From assembly GCA_021791845.1 (NCBI GenBank), contig JAJYVT010000008.1, positions 1 through 64,000 of the forward strand: 64,000 nt of DNA, given 5' to 3'. The DNA is from Actinomycetes bacterium. Lineage in GTDB: Bacteria; Actinomycetota; Acidimicrobiia; Acidimicrobiales; RAAP-2. Each line of letters begins with the position of its first letter. Positions within the stretch are counted from its first letter, which is position 1. Shown piece by piece: positions 25,442-34,590 of this stretch. The notes beneath the pieces are model-generated. The model saw nothing but the letters and a program-made list of their open reading frames with translations. It searched no databases and was not told where the DNA came from. The translations under genes and the position numbers were made by a program.

Positions 25442-25905
25442 TGCTCGGCCCCGGTGCTGTCGTCCGCCTCGGCGGGGGTGCTGTCGTCCGCCTCGGCGGC
25501 GGTGCTGTCGTGCGCCTCGGCGGCGGTGCGGTCGTCCGCCTCGGCGGCGCTGCCGTTCTCGCTCACTTCACCGGCCGCCGCCGGCGCCGGGGCTGCGGCT
25601 GAGGCTGAGGCTGCGGCTGCGGCTGCGGGGCCGCCGCCGGCGAGAAGGTCGAAGGTCCCCGCCCCGCGCAGGAGCCGCTCGACCCGCTCGGTCGGCTTGG
25701 CACCGTCGCGCAGCCAGCGCAGCACCTTGTCGTGGTCGATCGTGACGACCGCGTCCGCATCGGAGGTCGAGCGACCCCGCGGCGCATAGGTGCCCACGAC
25801 CTCGAGGAACCGACCGTCCCGGGGGGAGCGGCTGTCGGCTGCCACGACCCGGTACGTCGGTTGCTTCTTCTTGCCCATCCGCACGAGGCGGAGCTTCACT
25901 GCCAC
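25438..25905 (-). CDS. rpsP: 30S ribosomal protein S16 with C-terminal extension
   Basis: S16 of the small subunit. MKLRLVRMGKKKQPTYRVVAAD-type start (here VAVKLRLVRMG), SPRDGRFLEVVGTY and LRDGAKPTERVERLL are canonical and fill the first 80-85 residues. The remaining 70 residues are Ala-rich, then a repeated EADDST/AAEA tail; long Ala-rich tails on S16 are known in actinobacteria, but the acidic repeat is more extreme. GTG at 25905 has GGAGGAA about eight bases upstream; GTG at 25899 is possible. First gene of the rpsP-KH-rimM-trmD-rplS unit. Confidence 0.95.
   Translation of the reverse strand: MAVKLRLVRMGKKKQPTYRVVAADSRSPRDGRFLEVVGTYAPRGRSTSDADAVVTIDHDKVLRWLRDGAKPTERVERLLRGAGTFDLLAGGGPAAAAAASASAAAPAPAAAGEVSENGSAAEADDRTAAEAHDSTAAEADDSTPAEADDSTGAEQ
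25453..25548. repeat. 24-bp tandem repeat in the rpsP tail
   Basis: Four head-to-tail 24-bp units starting at 25453, 25477, 25501 and 25525, differing by one to three bases. In frame, they encode the eight-residue unit D-S-T-x-A-E-A-D and its variants. Confidence 0.85.
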
Positions 25906-25938
25906 GAGCCTGGTTCCTCCATCGATTCGGCCGCTCCC

Positions 25939-25955
25939 GCCGGCGCTTCGCCGGC
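25939..25955. terminator. GC hairpin between ffh and rpsP
   Basis: GCCGGCG-CTT-CGCCGGC, a perfect 7-bp stem with 3-base loop, in the 111-bp gap downstream of ffh and upstream of the rpsP start. No T-run. It may partly terminate ffh transcripts or act as a leader structure for the ribosomal unit. Confidence 0.4.
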
Positions 25956-26016
25956 CGGCGGACATTCTCGCAGGTCTGACGGGCCCCGCGTCCACACCGC
26001 CTCGGAGACGGGTCGG

Positions 26017-27612
26017 TCAGCGCCCCTTGGGCGGCGTCACCCGGCCGCCCTTCTTCTTCTTGTTGCTCTTCCCGCCCCGCCGTGCCGGCGCCGCGCTTCC
26101 GGGGTTCCGGTTGCCAGCGGCGACCGAATCCAGCGAAGGCATCCCGCCGCCGCCGGCCAGGAGCGCCGCCAACCCACCGTCCTCCCCCCCCGCGTCCCCC
26201 ATCGACTGCAGCGCGGCGAGCTGCTTGCGGGCGTTCCGCAGGCCGCCGAGCCCGCCGAGCCCACCGAGGCCGCCGCCTGCTCCACCGCCCATGCCGGTCA
26301 GTCCGGGCATGCCGGGGATACCCCCGCCGCTCGCCATGCCCTTCACCATCTTCTGCATCTCCCGGTGCTGCTTCAGGAGCTGGTTGACGTCCTGGGTGCT
26401 CGCCCCGCTCCCTCGGGCGATGCGGATCCGGCGCGAACCATCGATGATCGACGGGTCCGCCCGCTCGGCCGGGGTCATCGAGCGCATGATCGCCTCGACC
26501 CGGGCCACCTCCCGGTCGTCGATCTGGTCCGCTGCCTGGCGCAGCTCCTTCGACATCCCCGGCAGGAGCCGCATGACCCCGCCGAGCGAGCCGAGCTTCT
26601 TCACCTGCTGGAGCTGCTCCAAGAAGTCGTCCAGGGTGAACCGGCCCTCCATGAGCCGCCCGGCGGACTTGGCGACCGAGTCCCGGTCCATGGTGCGCTC
26701 GGCCTGCTCGATGAGGCTGAGCACGTCGCCCATCCCGAGGATCCGGTCGGCCATGCGGTCGGGGTGGAAGAGGTCGAAGTCGCCCAGCTTCTCCCCGGTG
26801 GAGGCGAAGACGATGGGCCGGCCGACGACCCCCTTCACCGAGAGCGCGGCGCCGCCGCGGGCGTCGCCGTCGAGCTTGGTCAAGATGACGCCGTCCAGCT
26901 CGAGCGCCTCGTGGAACGCCCGGGCGGTGGCCACCGCGTCCTGCCCGATCATGGCGTCAACCACGAGCAGCGTGTAGTGCGGGGCCACGGCGTCGGAGAC
27001 CCGCCGGACCTCGTCCATCAGCTCGGCATCGATCGCCAGGCGCCCGGCGGTGTCCACGATGAGGACGTCCCGACCGAGCCGCCGCGCCTCCTCGAGGCCG
27101 GCCCGGGCCACCGCCACCGGGTCGGTGGGCTCGCTGTAGACGGTGACGCCGGCCTGCCGGCCGAGGACGCGCAGCTGCTCCACCGCCGCCGGGCGTTGCA
27201 GGTCGGCGCCGACGAGGAGCGGGTTGCGCCCCTGCTGCTTCCACCAGCGAGCCAGCTTGGCCGCGGTGGTCGTCTTGCCCGCGCCCTGAAGCCCGGCGAG
27301 CAGCACGACCGTGGGCGGGCGCGAGGCGTAGGTCAGCTTGAGCGTCTCGCCGCCGAGGACCCCGACGAGCTCCTCGTGCACCGCCTTGATGACCTGCTGG
27401 CCCGGGGTCAGGCTCTTCGAGAGGGCTTCCCCCGCGCACCGCTCGCGCACCGCGTGCACGAAGGCCCGCACCACGCCGACCTCGACGTCAGCCTCCAAGA
27501 GGGCGACGCGGATCTCGCGCAGCGCCTCGTCCAGGTCCGCGTCGGTGAGCCGCCCACGGCTACGGAGGCGCCCGGCGATCCGCTCGAGGCGGTCGGAGAG
27601 GGCGTCGAACAT
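26017..27612 (-). CDS. ffh: Signal recognition particle protein Ffh (SRP54)
   Basis: GTPase subunit of SRP that binds 4.5S RNA and signal sequences. N domain (MFDALSDRLERIAGRL), G domain with GLQGAGKTTTAAKLA (about 106-120), DTAGRL, TKLDGDARGG and FASTGEKLGDF, then the Met-containing M domain with RIARGSGAS and a Gly/Met-rich end (GGGIPGMPGLTGMGGG). At 531 residues it is slightly long because of a Lys-rich tail (SNKKKKGGR). ATG start. Fifty-one base pairs downstream of ftsY, so receptor and ligand are co-transcribed. Confidence 0.97.
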   Translation of the reverse strand: MFDALSDRLERIAGRLRSRGRLTDADLDEALREIRVALLEADVEVGVVRAFVHAVRERCAGEALSKSLTPGQQVIKAVHEELVGVLGGETLKLTYASRPPTVVLLAGLQGAGKTTTAAKLARWWKQQGRNPLLVGADLQRPAAVEQLRVLGRQAGVTVYSEPTDPVAVARAGLEEARRLGRDVLIVDTAGRLAIDAELMDEVRRVSDAVAPHYTLLVVDAMIGQDAVATARAFHEALELDGVILTKLDGDARGGAALSVKGVVGRPIVFASTGEKLGDFDLFHPDRMADRILGMGDVLSLIEQAERTMDRDSVAKSAGRLMEGRFTLDDFLEQLQQVKKLGSLGGVMRLLPGMSKELRQAADQIDDREVARVEAIMRSMTPAERADPSIIDGSRRIRIARGSGASTQDVNQLLKQHREMQKMVKGMASGGGIPGMPGLTGMGGGAGGGLGGLGGLGGLRNARKQLAALQSMGDAGGEDGGLAALLAGGGGMPSLDSVAAGNRNPGSAAPARRGGKSNKKKKGGRVTPPKGR

Positions 27613-27663
27613 GAGACAGTCAGGCTACCGGACGCAAGCGGCGGTCTCCCGCGGTCCGGGCTG

Positions 27664-28956
27664 CTACGCCAGCAACGCGGTGACGAACTCGGCGGGATCG
27701 AACGGGACGAGGTCGTCCGCGCCCTCACCGAGGCCCACCAGCTTGACGGGGAGCCCGAGATCGCGCTGGATCGAGACCACGATGCCGCCCTTGGCCGTGC
27801 CGTCCAGCTTCGTCAGCACGACCCCCGTCACGGCGACAGCCTCGGTGAACTCCCGGGCCTGCGCCAGCCCGTTCTGCCCGGTCGTGGCGTCGAGGACGAG
27901 CAGCACCTCGGTCACCCGCCCCGGCGGCCGGTCGGCCACCCGTCGGATCTTCTTCAGTTCCTCCACCAGGTTCACCTTGGTGTGGAGCCGCCCGGCGGTG
28001 TCCGCCAGGACGAGCGGGGTGCCACGTGCCGCAGCCCGCTGGACCGCATCGAACACCACCGCGCTCGGGTCGCCGCCTTCGGCTCCCCGCACGATCTCCG
28101 CCCCCACCCGCCCGGCCCACGTCTCCAGCTGCTCGCCGGCGGCGGCGCGGAAGGTGTCCCCCGCCGCCAGGAGCACCGAGCGGCCGGCCACCGCCTGCTG
28201 CCGGGCGACCTTGCCGACCGTCGTGGTCTTGCCGACCCCGTTCACCCCCACGAACAGCCACACGTTCACGACGCCCGGCTCCTCGTCGAAGCGCAGGGCC
28301 CGCCCGACCGGCTCCGTCTCCCCCCCGCCGGTTGCCGGTGCCACCCCGGAAGCACCCGCGCTCTCGGGCTCGACGGTGGCGCCGTCCCAGCGATGCTCGA
28401 CGTCGAGGAGGTCCAGCAGATCGGCCCGCAGGGCGTCGAGCAACTGGTCCCCGTCGGCGATCTCGCGGGAGGCAACCCTCCGGCGGAGGTCCTCCAGGAG
28501 CGCGTCGGCCGTCGCAACCCCCACGTCGGCACGGAGCAGCGTCTCTTCCAGGTCCTCCCAGGTCGTCGGCTCGACGCCGCGTCCGCGCAGCGATCGCAAC
28601 CCGGCGAAGAGCCCGCGCGTGCGCCCCAGCCGGTCCCGGAGGGAAGGCGGCGCGGTCGGGACCGGCTGGACGGGAGCCTCGGGCGCCGGCGGGGCCTGGG
28701 GCACGGGCGGAGCCTCGGTCCCCGGCGCCTCGGGCGGGGCGGGAGGGGCCACTGCTGGCGGTACGTCGGGTCGGCCGGGGGGCGGCGCCGGGCGGGCCGG
28801 CCGTGTGCGAGGCGGGCGCGTCGGCGCCGGCCGGGTGGTGGTCCCCGTCGTCGGGGCGCGGCGTGCCCGCCGGCGCCCGGCCACCGCGTAGCGCACGCTC
28901 CCGGCAACGAGGATGACGAAGGCCAGCACCGCCAGCGCGATCCACAGAGCGACCAT
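27664..28956 (-). CDS. ftsY: SRP receptor FtsY
   Basis: Membrane-associated GTPase receptor for SRP. Residues 4-25 form a hydrophobic helix followed by an Arg-rich patch (RRRARR), then about 80 residues rich in Pro and Ala, then the N and G domains: GVNGVGKTTTVGKVA (about 239-253), DTAGRLHTK, TKLDGTAKGG and GLGEGADDL. The N-terminal anchor replaces the acidic A domain of E. coli FtsY, as in many actinobacteria. ATG start. Lies 50 bp after smc and 51 bp before ffh. Confidence 0.95.
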   Translation of the reverse strand: MVALWIALAVLAFVILVAGSVRYAVAGRRRARRAPTTGTTTRPAPTRPPRTRPARPAPPPGRPDVPPAVAPPAPPEAPGTEAPPVPQAPPAPEAPVQPVPTAPPSLRDRLGRTRGLFAGLRSLRGRGVEPTTWEDLEETLLRADVGVATADALLEDLRRRVASREIADGDQLLDALRADLLDLLDVEHRWDGATVEPESAGASGVAPATGGGETEPVGRALRFDEEPGVVNVWLFVGVNGVGKTTTVGKVARQQAVAGRSVLLAAGDTFRAAAGEQLETWAGRVGAEIVRGAEGGDPSAVVFDAVQRAAARGTPLVLADTAGRLHTKVNLVEELKKIRRVADRPPGRVTEVLLVLDATTGQNGLAQAREFTEAVAVTGVVLTKLDGTAKGGIVVSIQRDLGLPVKLVGLGEGADDLVPFDPAEFVTALLA

Positions 28957-29006
28957 GGAGGGTCGAGCCTATCGGCGGCCCGGGGCGAGCCACCCCACCG
29001 GCACGG

Positions 29007-32000
29007 TCAGGCGACGGGCCGCACCTCGGCCCGCGCCCGTTGGCTCACGACCTGCGAGGAGCCTCCGGGGGCCATGGTCACGCCGTAGAGGGCGTCGGCG
29101 GCCTCCATCGTCCGCTTCTGGTGGCTCACGATGATGAGCTGCGCCTCGTCGCGGAACTCGTGCACCAGGCCGAGGAAGCGGTGGAGGTTCACGTCGTCGA
29201 GGGCCGCCTCCACCTCGTCCATCAAGTAGAAGGGCGAGGGGCGGCTGCGGAACACGGCAAAGAGGAACGCCAGAGCCGCCATCGAGCGCTCCCCGCCCGA
29301 CAGCAGCGAGACCCGGCGGACGTTGCGCCCCGCCGGCCGGACCTCGATCTCCACCCCCGTGTGCAGGAGGTCGGAGGGCTCGGTCAGCGTCAGCCGCCCG
29401 GTGCCCCCCGGGAAGAGGTTGCCCACCAGGGTCGAGAAGTGCTCGTTGACGTCGGCCACTGCCGCGGCGAACTGCTCCACGATCTGACGGTCGAGGTCCC
29501 GCACCACCTCGTGCAGCTGGCGGCGGGCGGCCCGGACGTCCTCCATCTGGGAGTCGAGCTCCCGGTGGCGCTCCTCCAAGGCCGACAGCTCGTCCAGCGC
29601 CAGCGGGTTGACCGGCCCGAGGGACGCCAGCTTCTGTGCCAGTGCGCCGGCGTGGGCGGCAGCGGTCACGCCCTCGGGGAGGTCGGGCACCGGGGCCCGC
29701 TTGGCATCCTCCGGGGTCACCCCCAACTCGGCGGCCACGGTCCCCTCCAGCGCTTCGGCCCGGAGCCCCGCCTCCGCCGCCTCCCGGTCGAGGGTACGGG
29801 CCCGCTCGCGAACCTGTTCCTGCCGGCGGACCGCCTGCGCCCGCTCCTCCCGGATCGACTCCATGCGGGCCGCCCCCGCCCGGACCCGCCGGGCCTGGTC
29901 GGCGTAGGCCGACCGGAGGGCGTCGAGGACCGTCTCGAGGCTCCGTCGCTCCCGCTCCACGACGGCGTCGAGCCGGCCGATGGCGACGGCGTCGGCCTCC
30001 AGGCGGACCCGTCGGGCGGCCGCCGCCTCCCGCTCCTCGGCGTGGCCGGCGAGGCGTCGCTCCACCTCCGCCTTGCGGGCGGTCAGGACCCGCCGGCGCT
30101 CCGCCAACCCGGCCACCCGGACGTCCAGCTCGTGGCGGTCGGCCGCCAGGCGACGACGGCGGTCGGCCAGGACCTCGGCCCCCTGCGCCTCCTCCGCGGC
30201 GCGGGCCGCCGCCTCGGCAGCCGCCGCTTCCGCCGCCGGGACGGATGCTTCGAGGCCCGCCAGCCCCGCCCGTTGCTCGGCGATCCGGGCCACCGCCGCC
30301 TCGAGCTCCTGCCGGCCCTCGGCAACCTCGTCGACGACGCGGCGCACCTCGTCCGCCCCGCGGCGGAGCTCCGTCTCGGCCGCCGCCCGTGCCGCCTCGT
30401 GACGATCGCGCGCCCGCAGGGCGCCGGCAGCCTCCGCCGCAGCCGACTCCAGCGCGGCGCGGGTGGCCCGCAGTGCCTCCGTCGCCTCGTCCGCCCGGCG
30501 AGCCGCCTCCTCGGCCCGGTGCTCGGCGTCCTCCACCGCCGCCGCGGTCACGACCCCCTTGGACGAGCGCACCCGCCAGCCGGAGTCGGCGAACCGGTCG
30601 CCGTCCCTGGTGACCACCACGAGGTCCGGCCGGTCCAGGGCGAGGTCCAGGGCCGACTCCCAGTCCTCGACCCGGACCGCCCACCCGACGAGGGCGTCGA
30701 GCACCGCTTCCATGTCCTCGCCCGCCGGGCTCCCCGCCCGGCGGCGGAGCCGCACATGAGGTCGCAACGGCTCTGCTCCCGCCGGGAGGTCGGTCCCGGC
30801 GGGACCCGGCCGGGTCGCCGCCCCGGCCGCCAGCAGCGCCCCGGTGGTTCCCCGGTGGTGCAGCCGGGCCAGCGCCTCACGGGCAGCCTCGCGTCCCTGC
30901 ACGACGACCGCGGCCAGCGAGGCGCCGGCGGCGGCGTCGAAGGCCGCCTCCCAGCCCTCGTCCAGCTCGACCAGGTCCACCAGCGAGCCGACGACGCCGT
31001 CCACGTCGGAGAGGGCCTCCCGGCCGCCGGCCCCTTCGAGGTCCCGCAGGGCACGGGCCAGCGCCTCGGCGCGCGCCGCGCTCCGGTGCCGGTCCTGCTC
31101 GGCCGACCGCGCCGCCTGCTCGGCACGGTCGGCTCGGTCGCGCGCCTCGTCGTGGGCCTGTGACGTCGCCGCCACGCCGGCGTCCAGCCGCTCCGTCTCG
31201 GCGTCGAGCGCCGCGCGCCGCGCCGCCGCCTCTTGACGTCCGGCCCGCAGGGAGGCCAACCGGCGCTCCACCCCTTCCAACCGCTGCTCGGCGGCGTCGA
31301 CCGACCGTCGTTCCTGTTCGAGCGACCGGCGCTGGAGCTCGATGGAGCGCCGCAGGTCGGCGAGGGACTGGTCGGCGCCGGCCCCGGCACCGGCGTACCG
31401 CTCCCGGTGCGCCGCCTCGGACGCGGTCAGCTCGGCGCCCCGCGCCGCCAGCTCCTGGCGGACGGGCTCGAGCGACGCCTCCTCGGAGGCCGCCACCTCC
31501 AGCTCCCCAGCCAGGCGCGAGGCTTCCGCCTCGAGGGTGGAGACCACGTCCACGTCGGCTGCGGCATCGAGGGCCACCGCCACCGCCCGGGCCCGCTCGC
31601 GCAGCACGTTGGCCGTGCCCCGCGCCCGCTCGACCAGGGCCTGCACCTGCCCCAGCGAGCCGGCCAGGTCCTCCTCCCGCTCGGACGAGAGCTCGGCCGT
31701 CGTGACCGCGGCCTGCGCGTCCAGGGCTTCCAGGCGCCGGCGCAGCTCCTCCTCGTCGGCCGCCAGCGCGGCAAGGTCCGCAGCGTTACGCGCCCGCCGC
31801 TCGGCGAGCTCGGCCAGCTCGGTGCCGGCCAGGTGGATGCGCACGGCACGCAGCTCTTCGGCGAGCGTGGCGTGCGACCGGGCTGCGGCCGCCTGGCGCT
31901 CGAGGGGTCGGATCTGGCGGCGGAGCTCGCGTACGAGGTCACCCAGGCGCTCGAGGTTCTCCTGGGTGGCGTCCAGCCGGCGCTCGGCCCGCTCGCGGCG

Positions 32001-32516
32001 CCGGCGGTGCTTGAGGACGCCCGCCGCCTCCTCCACCAGGGACCGGCGGTCCTCGGGCCGGGCCGTGAGCACGGCGTCCAGCTGGTTCTGCCCGATGATC
32101 ATGTGCTGCTGGCGACCCACCCCCGAGTCGTTCAGGAGGTCCTGGACGTCGAGGAGCCGGCAGGGGGTGCCGTTGATGGCGTACTCGCTGTCGCCCGACC
32201 GGAAGAGGGTGCGGGTGATCGTCACCTCGGCCATCTCCACGGAGAGCTTGCCGGACCGGTTGTCGATGGTGAGGGAGACCTCGGCCCGGCCGAGGGCCGG
32301 CCGGCTGGAGGTGCCGGCAAAGATCACGTCCTCCATCTTCTGGGACCGCAGCGAGCGCGGCCCCTGGGCCCCGAGCACCCACGTCACGGCGTCCACCACG
32401 TTGGACTTGCCGCTCCCGTTGGGTCCGACGACCACGGTGATCCCGGGCTCGAATTCCAGCACCGTGGGGTCTGCGAAGGACTTGAACCCCTTCATGCTGA
32501 GCGACTTGAGGAACAT
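29007..32516 (-). CDS. smc: Chromosome segregation protein SMC
   Basis: Chromosome condensation ATPase. Walker A GPNGSGKSN (about 32-40) follows MFLKSLSMKGFKSFADPT; coiled coils flank a hinge domain around residues 500-660 (DVDGVVGSLVDLVELDEGWE is its start); the C-terminal head has LSGGERSMAALAFLFA and YLMDEVEAALDD. At 1169 residues it is full length. The coiled coils are exceptionally rich in Ala, Arg and Glu. ATG start. The scpA and scpB partner genes are not in the window. Lies between mutM (104 bp) and ftsY (50 bp), as in many Gram-positives. Confidence 0.97.
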   Translation of the reverse strand: MFLKSLSMKGFKSFADPTVLEFEPGITVVVGPNGSGKSNVVDAVTWVLGAQGPRSLRSQKMEDVIFAGTSSRPALGRAEVSLTIDNRSGKLSVEMAEVTITRTLFRSGDSEYAINGTPCRLLDVQDLLNDSGVGRQQHMIIGQNQLDAVLTARPEDRRSLVEEAAGVLKHRRRRERAERRLDATQENLERLGDLVRELRRQIRPLERQAAAARSHATLAEELRAVRIHLAGTELAELAERRARNAADLAALAADEEELRRRLEALDAQAAVTTAELSSEREEDLAGSLGQVQALVERARGTANVLRERARAVAVALDAAADVDVVSTLEAEASRLAGELEVAASEEASLEPVRQELAARGAELTASEAAHRERYAGAGAGADQSLADLRRSIELQRRSLEQERRSVDAAEQRLEGVERRLASLRAGRQEAAARRAALDAETERLDAGVAATSQAHDEARDRADRAEQAARSAEQDRHRSAARAEALARALRDLEGAGGREALSDVDGVVGSLVDLVELDEGWEAAFDAAAGASLAAVVVQGREAAREALARLHHRGTTGALLAAGAATRPGPAGTDLPAGAEPLRPHVRLRRRAGSPAGEDMEAVLDALVGWAVRVEDWESALDLALDRPDLVVVTRDGDRFADSGWRVRSSKGVVTAAAVEDAEHRAEEAARRADEATEALRATRAALESAAAEAAGALRARDRHEAARAAAETELRRGADEVRRVVDEVAEGRQELEAAVARIAEQRAGLAGLEASVPAAEAAAAEAAARAAEEAQGAEVLADRRRRLAADRHELDVRVAGLAERRRVLTARKAEVERRLAGHAEEREAAAARRVRLEADAVAIGRLDAVVERERRSLETVLDALRSAYADQARRVRAGAARMESIREERAQAVRRQEQVRERARTLDREAAEAGLRAEALEGTVAAELGVTPEDAKRAPVPDLPEGVTAAAHAGALAQKLASLGPVNPLALDELSALEERHRELDSQMEDVRAARRQLHEVVRDLDRQIVEQFAAAVADVNEHFSTLVGNLFPGGTGRLTLTEPSDLLHTGVEIEVRPAGRNVRRVSLLSGGERSMAALAFLFAVFRSRPSPFYLMDEVEAALDDVNLHRFLGLVHEFRDEAQLIIVSHQKRTMEAADALYGVTMAPGGSSQVVSQRARAEVRPVA

Positions 32517-32620
32517 CGGCAGCCGACCCTACCAACCAGTCGCCGGCCGCCCCGTGACCGTCCCGGCGCCCCGTCCCGCCGGCCGTCCCCGTGACTGCGG
32601 GCCCGCCCGAGGCGCCATCG

Positions 32621-33520
32621 TCAGACCTGGCAGTGCTCGCAGTAGAACGTGGAGCGGCCACCGACCTTGGCCCGCACGATGGGGTTGCGGCACCGCCGGC
32701 ACGGCGCTCCCTCGCGGTCGTAGACCTGGTGGCTCCCCTGGTAGTCGCCGGCCTCCCCGAACAGGTCGCGGTACTGCTCGTCCACCAGGGTCGACCCGCG
32801 GTGCTTGATCGCCTCCGACAGCGTCTCCACCATCGCCCGGTACAGCCGCCGGATCTCGGTGGCCGACAGGCCGTCGGCAGGCCGGTCGTAGCGGAGGCCG
32901 GCGCTGAAGAGGATCTCGTCGGAGTACAGGTTCCCGATGCCCGAGACGAACTCCTGGTCCATGAGGAGAGCCTTCAGCGCGGTGTGGCGCTGGCGGAGGA
33001 GGAGGCCGAAGCGGTCCCAGCTCATCATGTCCTCGATCGGGTCGAAGCCCAGGTGCGCCAGCTCGGGCACCTGGCGCCGCAGCACCGCACCGTCGGCGCT
33101 GGCCATCCCGGCGGGCAGGGACGACCCGTTGCTCGAGGCCTCGCCGCCGGGGCTCGAGACGAACATCTCCCCGAAGGTGCGGGGGTCCACGTAGCGCAGC
33201 TCTCCCCCCTGGGTGAAGGTGAGCACGACATGGGTGTGCTTGGGCTTGGGGTCCTTGGGGTTCTTCACCCGCAGCAGCTGCCCGCTCATCCCGAGGTGGA
33301 TGACGAGGGTGTCCTTGTTGTCCAGGCTGAGCAACAGGTACTTCCCGAGGCGGCTGACGCTCTTGACCGTCCGCCCCTCGAGCAGGGTCCGGAAGTGCTT
33401 GGCGCTCTGGTGGCGCCGCACGGACCTGCCGTTGGTGACGGCGACCGTCTTGATCTTCTTGTTCACGACCTCCTTCGCCAGGTCCTGGCGGAGGGTCTCG
33501 ACCTCGGGCAGCTCAGGCAC
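32621..33520 (-). CDS. mutM: Formamidopyrimidine-DNA glycosylase (MutM/Fpg)
   Basis: Bifunctional DNA glycosylase/AP lyase removing 8-oxoguanine and formamidopyrimidines. The N-terminus MPELPEVETL supplies the catalytic Pro2 and Glu3 after Met removal; GKYLLLSLD with its conserved Lys follows; the helix-two-turn-helix block is FVSGIGNLYSDEILF; the zinc finger at the C-terminus has two CxxC pairs (CRRC and CEHC). An insert with GEASSNGSSLPAG around residues 127-140 makes it 299 residues, longer than usual. The start overlaps the rnc stop by 8 bp. Confidence 0.95.
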   Translation of the reverse strand: MPELPEVETLRQDLAKEVVNKKIKTVAVTNGRSVRRHQSAKHFRTLLEGRTVKSVSRLGKYLLLSLDNKDTLVIHLGMSGQLLRVKNPKDPKPKHTHVVLTFTQGGELRYVDPRTFGEMFVSSPGGEASSNGSSLPAGMASADGAVLRRQVPELAHLGFDPIEDMMSWDRFGLLLRQRHTALKALLMDQEFVSGIGNLYSDEILFSAGLRYDRPADGLSATEIRRLYRAMVETLSEAIKHRGSTLVDEQYRDLFGEAGDYQGSHQVYDREGAPCRRCRNPIVRAKVGGRSTFYCEHCQV

Positions 33521-34208
33521 GGCGGAGCTCCGCCAGCGCCTGGCGCGCCGCGTCCTGCTCGGCGTCCTTCTTGGTGCCTCCGGTCCCGGCGCCCAGCTGG
33601 ACGCCGTTCACGAAGACGGTCGCCTCGAACTGACGGTCGTGGTCGGGGCCGCTGCCGACCACCACGTAGCGCGGGATGCCTTCCCCCTGGCGCACCGTCA
33701 GCTCCTGGAGGAGGCCCTTCTGGTCGAAGTCGTCGGGCTCGGCCGCCGCCCGCTCGATCCGGGCGTCGAGGAGGCGGAGGACCACGGACTCGGCCGCCGG
33801 GAAGCCGGCATCCAGGTACAGCGCGCCGATCACCGCTTCGAAGGTGTCCGACAGGATGGAGGCCTTGGTGCGCCCGCCGGAGGCCTCCTCTCCCTTGCCC
33901 AGGCGGATCGCCTCGCCGATGCCCAGCTGCTGGGCCACCTCGGCCAGGACGCGCGCGTTCACCACCGCCGCGCGCACCTTGGCCAGCTCCCCTTCGGGCA
34001 TCTCGGGGAAGCGGCGGTAGCAGTAGTCGGCGACCACCAACCCGAGCACCGCGTCACCGAGGAACTCGAGACGCTCGTTGGAGGGGACGCCACCCTGCTC
34101 CGCGCACCAGCTGCGGTGGGAAAGGGCCTGCTGGAGGAGTGTCGGGGTGGCGAGCTCGTGCCCCAGGCGCTCCGCCAGCTTCGCCGCGCCGTCGGTCGTG
34201 CCGTTCAC
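33513..34208 (-). CDS. rnc: Ribonuclease III
   Basis: Double-strand-specific RNase processing rRNA precursors and mRNAs. The catalytic signature NERLEFLGDAVLGLVVADY lies at about residues 40-58; ASILSDTFEAVIGALYLD carries the second acidic pair; the C-terminal dsRNA-binding domain begins near DQKGLLQELTVRQGEG and ends KKDAEQDAARQALAEL. GTG start (VNGTTDGAAKLAERL) gives 231 residues, normal. It sits 10 bp after acpP and overlaps mutM, the actinobacterial order. Confidence 0.96.
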   Translation of the reverse strand: MNGTTDGAAKLAERLGHELATPTLLQQALSHRSWCAEQGGVPSNERLEFLGDAVLGLVVADYCYRRFPEMPEGELAKVRAAVVNARVLAEVAQQLGIGEAIRLGKGEEASGGRTKASILSDTFEAVIGALYLDAGFPAAESVVLRLLDARIERAAAEPDDFDQKGLLQELTVRQGEGIPRYVVVGSGPDHDRQFEATVFVNGVQLGAGTGGTKKDAEQDAARQALAELRRA

Positions 34209-34218
34209 GTGCTGGCGG

Positions 34219-34515
34219 TCAACCTGCCTCGAGCTTGGCGACGACGTAGTCGACGGCGTCGCGGACGGTGCGAAGGTCCTCCAGGTCCTCGTCGTCGATG
34301 CGGAACCCCACGGTCCGCTCGCCGAGCTCCTCCTCCAGCGCCTCGACCAGCTCGATGAGCGCCAGCGAGTCGGCATCGAGGTCCTCTGCGAAGGAGGAGC
34401 CCTCGGTGATCCGGGAGGGGTCCGTCTCCAGGATGTCGGCCAGCTGGTCCCGGATCAGGTCGAACACCGCCTGGCGGTCGAGGGGACCTCGTTCTACATG
34501 GGTTTCTGCGGGCAC
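34219..34515 (-). CDS. acpP: Acyl carrier protein
   Basis: Carrier of fatty-acyl chains on a 4'-phosphopantetheine arm; attachment Ser50 in DLDADSLALIEL. The rest is a normal acidic four-helix ACP (FDLIRDQLADIL, ITEGSSFAEDL, LRTVRDAVDYVVAKL). There is an N-terminal addition of about 15 residues (MPAETHVERGPLDRQ). GTG has GAGGAG six bases upstream. Between plsX (75 bp) and rnc (10 bp): acyl-ACP is the substrate of PlsX, so linkage is functional. Confidence 0.95.
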   Translation of the reverse strand: MPAETHVERGPLDRQAVFDLIRDQLADILETDPSRITEGSSFAEDLDADSLALIELVEALEEELGERTVGFRIDDEDLEDLRTVRDAVDYVVAKLEAG

Positions 34516-34590
34516 GCTGGCTCCTCGGTCGACGGACCGGCAACGCGGGCGATGTTACCGAACACCCGGAGTATGCCAGGCCCGGTGCGC

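Noticed and set aside
25188-25745. A 185-residue poly-Ser plus-strand frame
   Set aside because: It is the complement of the acidic KH and S16 regions; the Ser runs are an artefact of the trinucleotide bias.
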